Source of the DNA: Membranipora membranacea
Lineage: Eukaryota; Bryozoa; Gymnolaemata; Cheilostomatida; Membraniporidae
DNA: 64,000 nucleotides
Direction of reading: 5' to 3'
Assembly (NCBI GenBank): GCA_914767715.1
Contig: OU612074.1
Location: 8,387,501-8,451,500, forward strand
Shown here piece by piece: positions 24,501-36,033 of this stretch. Below the pieces are notes generated by a model that worked only from the letters and a program-made list of their open reading frames with translations, made no database searches and was not told the origin of the DNA. Position numbers and translations under genes: made by a program. Numbering within the stretch: the stretch's first letter is position 1; each line of letters begins with the position of its first letter.

Positions 24501-27500
24501 GCCAGCATCTAACTAAGCATTCCGGCAGAACTCCAACTCTAACTCTAACTCTAGGATCAATGTAGCCTTTAATAACTGACTATTTTGAAATGTATGTATC
24601 ATCTGAGCAAGCTAAAAGTGCGCAGTCGGCAGGATTCGAACCTGCGCGGGCAGAGCCCAATTGATTTCTAGTCAATCGCCTTAACCACTCGGCCACGACT
24701 GCAGATGTTCATATAGTGTATGGTAAGATGAAAAGCCAAATGATAAGATGTAGGAAAACATAGACTTTCACCTATGAATTCGGATATAGTGCAAACTGCT
24801 GATTAACATTGACATGATTGCCAATTAATTAAATGATACACATAAATCATGCCAAGACTAATAGGTGAAGCAACCTTTTTATTGGGGGTGGAAGGAGATG
24901 TAAAAATGAATTGAGATATATCATGAATTGACATAATAGTTTCCTCTTTTTGAAAATCAGGCAACAATATCCACATTTATGTTAACAAATTGTGCACATG
25001 TCAAGTGACAATGCAAACATATTTATTTGTGATTATTTTGTTAATAATTTTAGCCTCTAAAGTTATCATAAATGCATTTAAGAGCAGTCTATGGGGATTG
25101 TACAGTTTGGGTAGCTTCATACCAACCATCATCATTATTATTTGAGCCAAAGACAGAGATTTTCTTCAATCTTTCCACAGGAGAGCTTTGATATTTTTCA
25201 CTGTGGTGATAATCAGCTGTTTGCACTACATCTGACATCACCAGTGAAAGCCTATTTTCTTCTGGGTAAATCTTATGTTTTGTGTTGGAAATTGTCCCTC
25301 TTTCTCATCTATGAGGTGTTTATGCCTAGTGCTGTACCAATCCAATAAGAAATCACTTCCAAATGCTTTTCATTACTGAGTTTATTTATCCACTGAGTTA
25401 AAAACAATTATATTTTCATCGTCAGGAGAATTTTTCCAATTGTAAATAATGTCATTCATAAATAATTCATAATAATTCATAATAAAAAATTACAGTTCTC
25501 TAATGTAGTAAGAAGAGAAAGCTAATTGGGCCTGTGCATCACTCGGCATAATGAATATCATTAATTAGTATGAGTTTTTATACTGTAAAGCGATTGTATA
25601 ACTGCTGGAGAACTAGCTGCCAGACTAAATGTTTCTCTGGTCAACATGTAGTATTAAAGGCTGAAAATATCCAGATAAGATTACAAATAGATAAGTTTTC
25701 ATTGTCAGGTGTGTATGTGTACAATAGTAGTTCGCTCCCTGCATCAGCATTCGTGGATATTGATGTCATGCGTTCATAATGATAATAATATCATGTCTGT
25801 TTTTTTTTTACATTGTATAGTAATTATATTCTTCCACTCTATCAATCTTGGCATGATTTATATGTATCATATAATTAATTGTCAATCATATCATGCTAAT
25901 CAGCGGTTTGCACTATATCTACCTTCATGGGTGACAGTCTAGTCTATATTTAATTCTATATACTGGCTCATCTGCAGTCGTGGCCGAGTGGTTAAGGCGA
26001 TTGACTAGAAATCAATTGGGCTCTGCCCGCGCAGGTTCGAATCCTGCCGACTGCGCACTTTTGGCCATCTCAATTTACAAGATGGAACGAGGAAATGTTT
26101 ACAGAGAAAACGAAACCAAAGCTGCAATCAGCTTTCAATGACATTTTAGCCACAATTCAGAAATCAGAATTTATTCCTATATGCTAGAGGAAATGAGTCC
26201 AAAGCTCTTCATTTCTTTTGTGTTCGATTGAAATAAAGTGAAACAAATTAAAGTAATAAAACTTCAGTAAGCCCAATGAAACTCAGTTACAGGAAGGAGG
26301 ATGTCATTAAAAGAGAATATACTCTTGTTCTGCAAAAAAGTTCATATTCATATTAAGTTATTGATTTCACTGTATAGTCGTTAATATATTTATTACGATG
26401 AAGTCAAATGAATATAATTTGTTATTTAAAGACTTTTCCTGCCACCAATCTTTTCAAGTGAATTTCATGTAATATTCTAAATTCAAACCTGGTTCTTAAT
26501 TTCTTCACATAATTTTAATAATATATATCTCTGTCTGTCATACCAAAAAGTGGGAGCTGCTCCAGTGATAGCAAGTTCTTGGTCGCATCTGTTCAGCGCC
26601 CCCTATGACGAGGGACGACTTCTGACACAAAAGCAGTCGTGGCCAAGTGGTTAAGGCGATTGACTGGAAGTAAATTGGGCTCTGCTGGCGCAGGTTTTTG
26701 TCAATAAATAAACAATCACAGTTATCACCTATTGTTATAAAGTTATTGAAATCATCATCAAGTCATCAAATTGGCCAATAAAAACAGAAAAAATTTCAAG
26801 AAGATTTTTTCAATGAGAAGACGCACAGATCAATTTTGGGAAAAGCAAAAGATGATTGCATTGTCTCCTGTATGACATCACTTCTTCTTTAATACTTCTT
26901 ACACATCTTAGATCTCTGATAAGATGGGTGTTAATAACTAAGAAAGCCGAAACCAAAAACCAGAGCCCGCACTGATGCGATTTAAGTTGAAAGTCAATAT
27001 ATACATTGCTATCTCAGCATTTTGAATCAAGCCTATTGGTTTCCTGGGGTAATGTTTCCAACATATTGCTTATCAATGCTAATATAGAGTGATATGAGCA
27101 AAACTTTCGAGCGAACCATTGACTTAATAATAAACTTAGACAGCACACAAAAATCCAGCTACAACGAAACACTTAATTGTGAAGTAGCAATGTTGATTTG
27201 CTGCCCATACTCCATGTTTGTTGTGTGAATAGGTCAAACAATTTTGATCGGATTTTGAGTTTGCAAATTGCTTTACATTGAGCAGCTTCCTGTGATCAGT
27301 TTGTTGGGTTTTTCGGAAAAGATTATTTAGGTAGAAATTAATTGCGAAGTTGATAAAAACTTATCTGCAAAAACTTGCAGGTATGTTGACTGCAAGTAAA
27401 TTATAAATCAATGATAGTACACAGGTCAATGTCATAATGCCGCCAACAATCAATGCCTCAACGCTGATACTCCAGAAAGTTTCATGTCCAGGTTTATTAC

Positions 27501-30500
27501 TGGGTCTACATAGAAAACTAATCGCTTTGAAACTTTGTCACTGGTCAATATCATATAAAATAGTATATAACTTATTATGTTGCCTGAAATATGGTACTCA
27601 ACATATCTCATCAAATTCATAAAGGACCTCTCCCCACATGTGCTACAGTCACACTTGGGTTTTCTAAAGTTATATCGATATGGAAACTGGGTATCGTTAA
27701 TTCCCATGTAATATTATTGTTTTAATAGTTTTTCAGTTTAGGCCTGACCTTATAATAATCTCTAAATTTGGAATCAGTTGACATCATTTACCCCTGTAAC
27801 ATTTTTATGAATGAAATTCGTCTTGGCAAGCCTTGCATATATGACATTGTTCTTCAGAAAGAGAGAAACAAAAATTCTGCTATTGCAAGAGGTAAATACT
27901 TTATTCAGAAATTTAATTAATTTCTTAAAGGCTACCCAAACGCCAATGCATGTTATAGTCAGGCAGTTACTTATGATGAAGTAATGTCAGATTTACATGA
28001 TAAAAAGTTTCAATGCTCTACTTGACATAAATTATTGATGGTGGAAAGAGTGCCTCCCATAAGCTAAAGAAACTCTCATTCTCTGCATTATGATGTCACT
28101 AAGAACAGAAAGTCCTTGTTTCTTGTCTTGCAAATTCTGCATAGTGACATCATAATGAGAGTAAGCTTATATGGGCGGCACTTTTTTCACTTTTCACCAT
28201 TTACCTCATCATCATTTCCCTGGCTGCCAAACCAAATATTGTGATCTGCTTGAACAATGCCATTTATACAAAATTGGAGCTTCTCGTTTGCTTCAGTTTA
28301 GCGCCTCCTATAATGAGAGACTAAACCTGTTATAACAGCAGTCGTGGCCGAGTGGTTAAGGCGATTGACTAGAAATCAATTGGGCTCTGCCCGCGCAGGT
28401 TCGAATCCTGCCGACTGCGAACTTTTGGCTTGCTCAATTTGCATGATGTTACATTGATGAAAGCATTAGAATGGTGCAAGCAGTCTTCAACGACACCTTC
28501 AATGTGTGCAATTACACTATTCACAGTCCATACATGGCATTTAAAGTCTCACGGATTCATCACGTCTAATTTATTTAAAAGCTTTCTTTAAATAGGTTCC
28601 CAAAGTAGATTTTTTTAGACAACAGGCAGCGCTCAAAAGTAAGGTTAGTGAGTTATAAGTGCCACATACAACATTCACAGAGTGAAAGCCTGATTATCCT
28701 AATTTGATCTCACCTGAATGACTTATTTTTCTAAATTTGCAATTTAATTGGGGTTATGTTTTTTGGAGATCATTTACAGTTGAGACCATAGGTTTGCACA
28801 ATTTCACAAATGAGCCTCTTTTTCCCTGTAAAATCTGCAATTACAGATAACCATATTTAAACTCAGTATTCAGTTATCCAAACATTCTACCTATATGCTG
28901 AAGGAAAAAATGTCCAAAAATCTGTATTTTCATTACACTTCAAATAAAATGATAATAAAAATGTTGAAAAATAAACGCCTCATCAATCTCAATGAAACTT
29001 AGTGTCAGGAAAAATGTGCAAAAGCAAAAAAATCAGGATATATATTAAGTCATGGAATCAAATAAAGAATTATTTGGTATTAATAAAAAATCAAAGGACT
29101 ATATTATCTCAACAAATTTTTATGCAACCAATCTATATGTGAATAAATTTCTAATTCAAAACACGATCTTTTTTATTTTTAATTATTTCAACGGCGTGTT
29201 CCATATGATGTAATATAGATAAATTTCATGTCAGCTCAAGACGCATTAGAATATCGAATCATTTTATTCCTATCATTATTGGTATTCAGATCAAATTGTA
29301 CGAAATCTGTTTCAATGAGAGCATCAATAAAAATAATTCTTGGACTAATTTGTTCAGCACCCACTATAATGAGAAACATTGCATTACTCATCAGCAGTAT
29401 TGGCCGAGTGGTCAAGGCGATTGACTAGAAATCAATTGGGCTCTGCCCGCCAGGTTCAAATCCTGCCGACTGTGCACTTTTGGCCAGCTCAATGGGGTTA
29501 TGTTTTTTCGGAGTAATTACCCTTATTCAAAAATGAGACCATACTTTTGCAAGGTTTTATATAAGTCATAAAGGAAACAGATGTGACCGTTTGCTGTAAA
29601 AACTCCTTGGTTTCAGCTAACTACAATTGATCTGATTACTAATCCGTAATAAAAAAGTTTGAAATATTTATGCTGAAATAAAAAGTATTCGAAAATGTTA
29701 ACTTTTAATACAATTAAAATTAGATAATAATATAATAATAATAATATTGAAATATAAAAAGCTGATCAACCACACAAAATTCAGTCTTAGGAAGGAAGGT
29801 GTCTTGAAATATGCAGCTAAATCATTTTTGCAAAATAATTCCATATATATAATAAGTTATTGTATAAAATATAGAATTGTTTTAATTTTCAGGTTAGATT
29901 TATATAATATTCAAAATTCTAAGCTGGAGTATTATTATTTCTCTATATTTAAATGATATATTTATAATAATATCATTAATATTATATAATATCAATAATG
30001 TTATAATAATTATTATTATTATTAATTATTAATATCAAATTATATTCGCAGTAAATATTTGTCTCATTAAGTGGGTCAGCATAATCTGCCCTCATTTTGA
30101 TTCTATCTTAATTTCCCTGGCTGCCAGAACAAAAAGTGTAATTTGCTCCAATGATAGCTTATATAAAAAGTGCAACTTTATGGTCTCATTAAATTAGCGC
30201 CCCCCCCCCCCCAACCCTTTAATAAGGGACAACTCCTGACACAACCCAATTGCATGAAGAAACGAAAACATGATTGTAGAGCAAACAAACCTAACCTGTA
30301 ATACGTCTTCAATGACATATTCAACATGCAAAATGACACCAATTACAGGGAAAGATAGTGGTTAAGGTGATTGACTAGAAACCAATTGGGCTCTGCCCGC
30401 GCAGGTTCGTGATCTATTACTAACATTGCAAATTTTACCCCAGTAACAAAGCGTCATTTTGATAAATGAACTTTTTTTTTGGAAAACATAGTACGTTGCT

Positions 30501-33500
30501 CCACAAAAAAGAGAAAAACTTAGCTTCATGGGCCAAAGGCATCAATATTTATGATGATTGTTATTATGCCTTGCTTCAATTCGGGTCGCAATCCAACCAA
30601 CCAATTTTTTTATATTACCATATAAATAAAATGATTCTAAATGTTGAAATATGAAACATCATCAATCACCATTGAAGCTGAGTGTCAGGAAGCAAGTGCC
30701 ATGAGAAAACCAGTCAATGTTGTTTTGCCCAAAATTTCAAATTATGTATCAAGTCATAGAATTAAATATGAAATTATTTTGTAATAATAGAAAATTAAAT
30801 GAATATATTATCTAATTCCAAGATTGTTTCATGGGATTAATATCTTTAGGTGAGATTTATGACAATCAATCTTCATTTTTCTCATATTTCTAATGACATT
30901 TTTTTAAAAACTATAGGCCTTACATACATTATTGAAAGTTCTCCGGTCAGCGACTGCGCAATTTTGTTAATGAACCATACCAGTGTATATGTTCTGAAAT
31001 GATAAAGTGACAAAAGAGTTTTAGGCAGGATTAAAAAACACACTAAATCAATAACTTTGTAATAAAATCATATATCACATGATTTGATGACATATTTCAA
31101 ATCAGCCAGTATTTTTATTCTTCTTATACTTTTTTGACAATTTGAATCAACTTGAAATGAAATTTTTACTGTTTCTAAAGTGTCTTTGTCAAATATAGGG
31201 GCCAGATCAATGTTGCAGAAGAGCATTAAAATGATTCTTATTTCTCCCTGTATGTATGTCATTACTTCATATATGAACTTTTATATATCTCCGGTATGAT
31301 AGGTGTTTATAACTAAGAAAACTTAAATTGAAAACCCAACCCGGTCCCGATTTTTGTTACCCATCCCAGCATGATTTACTGAGCCCAAAGTTTGATTTTA
31401 ATTAAACTTTTTCCAATTAAGATCTAAAATGTATGAAAAATTATCATCTCTACACATCATCTGAGTTGTTAAAGGGCAACCAAGGTTTCGCAGCAATGCA
31501 TAAGTGGGTAGTAAATAATGTGCTAGGCAGCATCAGCTTTGTGCATGACACAGCGCAAAACGCAAACTAGTTGCTGACTCTAAGTTGGGTAACACTTCAG
31601 TTTAGGGAGGTTCAAAGACATTGCTTTAATAATGATAGAGCACAGGCTAAATAATAACAGGAACAGGAAACTGCTCTGTGGTATTCTATTTTAGCTGAGT
31701 TTGAGTACCTGATGGATTAATTGTTTCACAAGAATTATGGCTGAAGAATACTCAAAGTCAGATTTTGTCTTTTTTCCGATGCAGCAGGTGCAATCTGCTA
31801 TCAATCGATGAGAACTTGTTTGAAACCCTAGTTGCCCCTAATTTATCTCCTCATGACTTAATTGCCACATGAGTTTTTACTGCCTTATCACTCAGGTCGG
31901 AACAAATCAACGAAGCTGAAAATTGTCCGATTGAGAGAGGTTGAATCTAAAATTAATTGTGGCAGTAAGGCTAAGCTTTGATCTTCTGCTTTTAATTTGA
32001 TATTTAATCTTTGACCTTGGAAAGTTGGCATAAAAATAAAAGACACTTTTTGGCACAAGTGAAGGTCTGTCAAAAGGTCCTTATCTGAAAATTGTACATT
32101 GAACACCACAAGTAGCCAGAATTTATTTTATCCAATTGATTTATTGCAGTCTTATTGTTTGTTTTATATATTTAATGCCTTATCCTGAGGACACACTACT
32201 ATGACAATTTTGCCTGCCTCAAGAGGTGTTGCTACCACTTACGGCATCCATGTTTTTCTGCCCCCATATATGTTAAGTTTTGTTACCATGGCTACCATGC
32301 TTCAACAGCAGTCGTGGCCGAGTGGTTAAGGCGATTGACTAGAAATCAATTGGGCTCTGCCCGCGCAGGTTCAAATCCTGCCGACTGCGCACTTTTGGCT
32401 AGCTCAATTTGCATGAAGTTTCATTGATGAAAGCATGATAATGAAGCGAATGATCCTAACCTACAATCATTCTTCAATGTGATATTCAATTTGTATAATT
32501 GTATTATTTGCGGGAAAGATATAGCACAGTCTAAACTGGAATTTAATTTATTTATTATATAATTTTTCTTTAAAGTGGACCTTATTGTGGTATATAAACA
32601 TCAGGCCATGCTTATAAACAAGGTTACCATGATACCAGTGCAACATAGAAGATGCATAGACTGAGAGCATTTGATTTTACTTTAATGACTTTTTTCTTAA
32701 ATATCAAAATTAATAGGGGTGTGTTTTTCAGAGTTACTTTCCTTGATCATTTACAGATGAGACCAAATTTAAACTCTGTATTTTGTTATCTAAAAATTTT
32801 ACTTATATGCTGAAGCAAAGAAGTATCCAAAATCTTTATTTCAATTACCATCTAAAGAAGCTGATAATAACTTTGAATTCAAAACCCTCATCAATCACAA
32901 TTAAACTCAGTGTCAGGAAGGAAAGTGTCATAAAAAGAGCAGTCAATATTGTATCGCAAAACATTTCCATATATATATTAATTTACGGAATTATTGAATT
33001 ATTTGTGTCAATTGAAAATTAAAAGAATATACGTAATTTGAAAAACTTTCCCTGTAATCAATCTTTTGATGTAAAATTTATGACACATGCTAAATTTAAA
33101 TATCGATCCATATTGTTTTTTTCTTATTTTAGTGCCATATTTATTATAACATGTAGATACATAATATTGAAATTTTAAGGTCAGCATTAGAAGCCTTCTA
33201 ATATTGTTTCATTCTATTCCTATCATATTTTCTCTGGCAGCAAGACCAATAAGTGCGATCTGCTACAATTAAAGCATTTATACAAAACTGCATTTTCTTG
33301 ATCGCATCTGTTCAGCGCCCTCTATAATGAGGGATAACTTCTGTCTCAACAGCAGTCGTGGCCGAGTGGTTAAGGCGATTGACTAGAAATCAATTGGGCT
33401 CTGCCCGCGCAGGTTCGAATCCTGCCGACTGCGCACTTTTAGCTAGCTCAAGTTACTTGAACGAGAACTTGAACTGACTTTGTTCACAGTCCAAACGCCG

Positions 33501-36033
33501 GATTTAAATTCTCAAAAATCTAATTTATTTATTTGACAGGTCCACATTATAGTGTTTTTTTTTACAATAGGCAGTGGATAAAAGTATGGGTACCATGTTA
33601 TGAGTGTCACATACAACATCCATAGGTTGAAAGCCTGATTATCCTAATTAATTTATCTGAATGAATTTTTCAAAATGTCAAAAATAATGGGGTTGTGTTT
33701 TTTTCGGAGTTACTTCCCTTGACTTTTGCACAATTTCAAATTAACCATATGACTGTTTGCCCTAAAAACTCTATGGTAACAGACAACCACATTTAAACTC
33801 TGTTTATATTTTCCAGAATTTTTACCTATAATATGTCGAAGGAAAAATTTATCAAAAGATATTTATTTATTTTACAATTCAAATAAAATGATAATGTGTA
33901 GAAATATAAACACCTCATCTATCGCATTGAAAGTCAGTAGGAAAGAAGGTGTTATAGAAAAAGCAGTTAATTTAGTGTTGCACAAAACTCCAATTAAATA
34001 TACAATCATTTTGTATATATAAATGAATATACTATTTAATTGTTCAATTTTTCTACAACCAAACTTTTCAGGTGAGATTTATGACATTCATGTCATTAAT
34101 TTAAAACTCAATCTGTGTTATCTCTAATTATCTCAATGACATATTTAGCAAAATATATGAAATATTGACATTTTCAGGTCAGCCTAAAACGCCTACTACA
34201 ATCACTTTATTTTATTTCCATCATTGTATACCTGGTTGCCAGGCAAAAAACCTGTGTGCTGCCTAAATAATAGCATACAGATAAAACAAATGCAGTTTTT
34301 TGGTCGTAACTGTTCAACGCCCCTTATATTGGGGGACAACTCCTGTAACAACAGCAGTCGTGGCCGAGTGGTTAAGGCGATTGACTAGAAATCAATTGGG
34401 CTCTGCCCGCGCAGGTTCGAATCCTGCCGACTGCGCACTTTTGATGAGATGCTTTTCTCATCTGGGAAATTTGGCTCAAAGAGCTCTAACAGCGATCTTT
34501 GTTTGACTCATTGCTGTTTGAGGCTAATAGTTGCACTAATTGGAAAATTTTTTCAAACAAAGCGAATTTGAGTTGATTGAAGAAACAGTTAAAATTTCTC
34601 CAATAGCAAAAATAAAAAAGATTTTTGTTTATAAGACCTACACATTAGTAGGCTCAGGTATGGTGACATTTCAGCTTTCTTACAGCGATGGAATATCAAA
34701 ATTTTCTAATGAACTCTCTGTGTTGATGATTAGCCGAAATTGTACACTTGAACACACACCCCCACACTGCATGTTAAATTAGTTAAATACTTACTCGTTA
34801 CTAGTATTGGTATGTAAGTACATCGATTGTCAAATACAGTACAGACATTCTCTAAGGCTGGCTTCTCGGGTAAGTATCTCAGGAATCCCAGCTCATCACA
34901 CAAATCTAATGTCCACGGTCCTAGAAGACAAGAGGCACTCTGTGTTATGAGTGACAATAAAGTTGGAACTGGCCAATGTGTTGCCTCTGATCTGATTGGG
35001 ATCGGAAAAGAGAGGCATTGCTAGGTCACTGAGAATTGCAGGGAGTTTGGGACATTTTCCAAAACTCTCTGCTGAAAGTACCATCTGACCTGGCATTTTC
35101 TCTCTCCATCCCACCGGCTGATCTGAGACAGCATAGGTAGGAACAACAAGTAGACAAAACTCACAACTGGTCCCCTCAATTCATGATGTGACACTTTAAC
35201 TCAACCTCACCTCGACAGAAATAATAATTATGAATCGCTACAAAGATTTCAATGGCTGTTATTAATGATGTATTAATGATTTTAAAGAATTGCAGAACAT
35301 ATATGGCGCCAAAAAGGAAAAAAAGGGAGCAAATTGTTATTGTTATTTAAATAGTTGGCCGCGAATCTCGATGTTACGGTCCTGTCAACGCCAAGCAATA
35401 TTCTCTTCATCAAATAAAAATCTCAAAATAAAAGTTTGTTTTATTCTCCTAATCCCATACAAGTAGAGTTTGATAAAAGTTGGTTCACAAAACATTGCAT
35501 CGAGTTTAAAAAAAAGATCTTTTTTGAGCATGCATTCATGCCATCATTTGAAATTTTGACCAACTTATTTGAGTGTGATCATTTCAACAAGGTAACGCTC
35601 TTGCTTTCACTTGAGCTCTCTCTAGCTATCTAGTATCGGCAGATAATACCGTTTCTTTTAAACCGCTATTCTGGTCTGGGGGTCCAAGCCAAGGAACAGA
35701 GAGAATGAGCTCTACTTAATTGGATATGCTTGGAGAATGAGTGAATCTCACTGGGTGCACTGATATAAGTGATGTCTCAAGACACTATCAAGATCTCAAA
35801 GTCAGTTCACCCAACACAGAGGTAAGAAATTTAGAGAAGATAGTATGATCATGTAGCTAAACTGATGCTCTGATTGCGAGCAAGTAAATGCACATACCAT
35901 CGTCATCATTCTGTGACTCATATGTCTGGATAAGAGGTATTTTCACTCGGATGTATGCTATGAAGTTCTTACAACAACAGTCTGGATTTACAAACACTGG
36001 ATCCGAACCATCTGAAAATGGGATAAACAGCAT
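21503..36033 (-). CDS. CXorf65/C22orf15-like protein, four exons
   Basis: Unknown function; the CXorf65/C22orf15 family is small and poorly characterised. Four exons on the minus strand: 35898-36033, 34795-34920, 22085-22150, 21503-21693; total 519 nt, 172 aa, TGA stop. All three introns are phase 1 and every border has AG and GT(A/AAGT). The N terminus (MLFIPFSDGSDPVFVNPDC) matches the family pattern of a beta strand followed by an NP-x-C motif; exon 2 has TLDLCDELGFLRYLPEKP, like the family's IDLCDE(T/S)G segment, and ends CTYIPILVT. Exon 3 contributes NFKNLVPLVEEVNPDMD; exon 4 is a Lys/Ser-rich tail. The joining of exons 1-2 to 3-4 crosses a 12.6-kb intron (22151-34794) filled with the tRNA-Ser array. 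That join rests on matching phase, strand and family layout, so it is less sure than each half. If wrong, exon 2 could read on to a stop at 34730. Confidence 0.62.
22872..22891. repeat. (TGTA)n microsatellite
   Basis: About five TGTA units within the large intron of the CXorf65-like gene. Confidence 0.8.
23360..23441 (+). tRNA. tRNA-Ser (anticodon AGA)
   Basis: 82 bases folding as a serine tRNA with a long variable arm: acceptor GCAGTCG/CGACTGC, anticodon loop CTAGAAA (anticodon AGA), T-loop TTCGAAT, discriminator G, no encoded CCA. Intact A- and B-boxes. A TTTT terminator follows within 10 bases. Identical to the copies at 24621, 25974, 28338, 33352 and 34354. Confidence 0.97.
24534..24554. 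repeat. (CTAACT)n short tandem repeat
   Basis: Three to four CTAACT units near the inverted tRNA-Ser copy. No sign of a function. Confidence 0.6.
24621..24702 (-). tRNA. tRNA-Ser (anticodon AGA)
   Basis: Exact reverse-complement copy of the 23360-23441 gene, so its transcription runs with the host gene rather than against it. Flanks match the 23-kb unit in inverted orientation. AAAA in the plus strand just before it gives a TTTT terminator. Confidence 0.97.
25974..26055 (+). tRNA. tRNA-Ser (anticodon AGA)
   Basis: Identical to the 23360 copy over 82 bases, followed by CACTTTT (pol III terminator). Upstream block is of the 23-kb type. Confidence 0.97.
26633..26699 (+). pseudogene. Truncated tRNA-Ser, anticodon changed to GGA
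   Basis: Matches the tRNA-Ser(AGA) from its 5' end through the first half of the T-arm (GCAGGTTTTT), then departs; the 3' half of the T-arm and the acceptor stem are missing. The anticodon loop reads CTGGAAG, so the anticodon is GGA (still serine), and the anticodon stem is weakened (ATTGA against TAAAT). Not expected to give a mature tRNA. Confidence 0.85.
28338..28419 (+). tRNA. tRNA-Ser (anticodon AGA)
   Basis: Identical to the 23360 copy. The trailer begins AACTTTT instead of GCACTTTT-type context, still with a T4 terminator. First clear member of the 1-kb direct array. Confidence 0.97.
29394..29474 (+). pseudogene. Degenerate tRNA-Ser(AGA)
   Basis: 81 bases. The acceptor stem reads GCAGTAT against CGACTGT, giving two mismatches at positions 6-7 and a G-U at position 1. 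One base is lost at the variable arm/T-stem junction (CCCGCCAGG). The anticodon loop CTAGAAA is preserved. Confidence 0.85.
30356..30409 (+). pseudogene. tRNA-Ser fragment, both ends missing
   Basis: Starts within the D-arm (AGTGGTTAAGG) and stops in the T-loop (GCAGGTTCG); the acceptor stem is absent on both sides. One anticodon-stem base differs (AAACCAATT). It marks a decayed array unit. Confidence 0.9.
31469..31841. mobile_element. MITE (TTAAAGGGCAACCAAGG ends), copy 1
   Basis: About 373 bases starting TTAAAGGGCAACCAAGGTTT and ending GAAACCCTAGTTGCCCCTAA. The same element lies in opposite orientation at 53411-53791, matching along its length (for example GTAATGCACAAAGCTGATGC against its reverse complement). 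It interrupts the tRNA-Ser array where a tRNA would be expected. Confidence 0.8.
32308..32389 (+). tRNA. tRNA-Ser (anticodon AGA), T-loop variant
   Basis: As the 23360 copy except the T-loop reads TTCAAAT instead of TTCGAAT; A at this site is common in eukaryotic tRNAs and keeps the B-box. All stems intact, TTTT terminator follows. Confidence 0.95.
33352..33433 (+). tRNA. tRNA-Ser (anticodon AGA)
   Basis: Identical to the 23360 copy, with GCACTTTT behind it. Starts 1044 bases after the previous copy. Confidence 0.97.
34354..34435 (+). tRNA. tRNA-Ser (anticodon AGA), last array copy
   Basis: Identical to the 23360 copy, with GCACTTTT behind it. Starts 1002 bases after the previous copy and 360 bases from exon 2 of the host gene (antisense to it). 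Confidence 0.97.

Larger units (their letters stand above)
23040..34450. repeat. Tandem/segmental array carrying tRNA-Ser(AGA) genes
   Basis: Repeat units each hold one tRNA-Ser or its remains. From 28.3 to 34.4 kb the units are direct repeats of about 1.0 kb (tRNA starts spaced 1056, 1044 and 1002 bases where adjacent). They share an upstream GTTCAGCGCCC(C)CTATAATGAG block, a downstream CACTTTTGGC(T/C)AGCTCAATTT and CATTGATGAAAGCAT block, and AT-rich spacer with GTGTCAGGAAG segments. The 23.3-26.0 kb copies have a different upstream block (ATCTTGGCATGATT, CAATCATATCAT, AATCAGCGGTTT), and the 24.6-kb copy is inverted. The unflanked gap from 30.4 to 32.3 kb holds a MITE and no tRNA. The whole array sits in intron 2 of the CXorf65-like gene. 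Confidence 0.85.

Noticed and set aside
32783-33022. Lys/Ile-rich frames in tRNA-array spacers (also 29747-29956)
   Set aside because: Similar frames in two units reflect shared AT-rich repeat DNA; they are not preserved in the other units and have no protein-like composition.
23360-34435. Regularly spaced near-identical 82-bp sequences, superficially like a CRISPR array
   Set aside because: The repeats fold as tRNA-Ser with pol III boxes and terminators, the spacing is about 1 kb, and the genome is eukaryotic.
34730-34794. Read-through of exon 2 of the CXorf65-like gene to the stop at 34730
   Set aside because: A consensus GTAAGTAT donor at 34794 and the phase match with exon 3 favour splicing; the read-through tail shows no family similarity.
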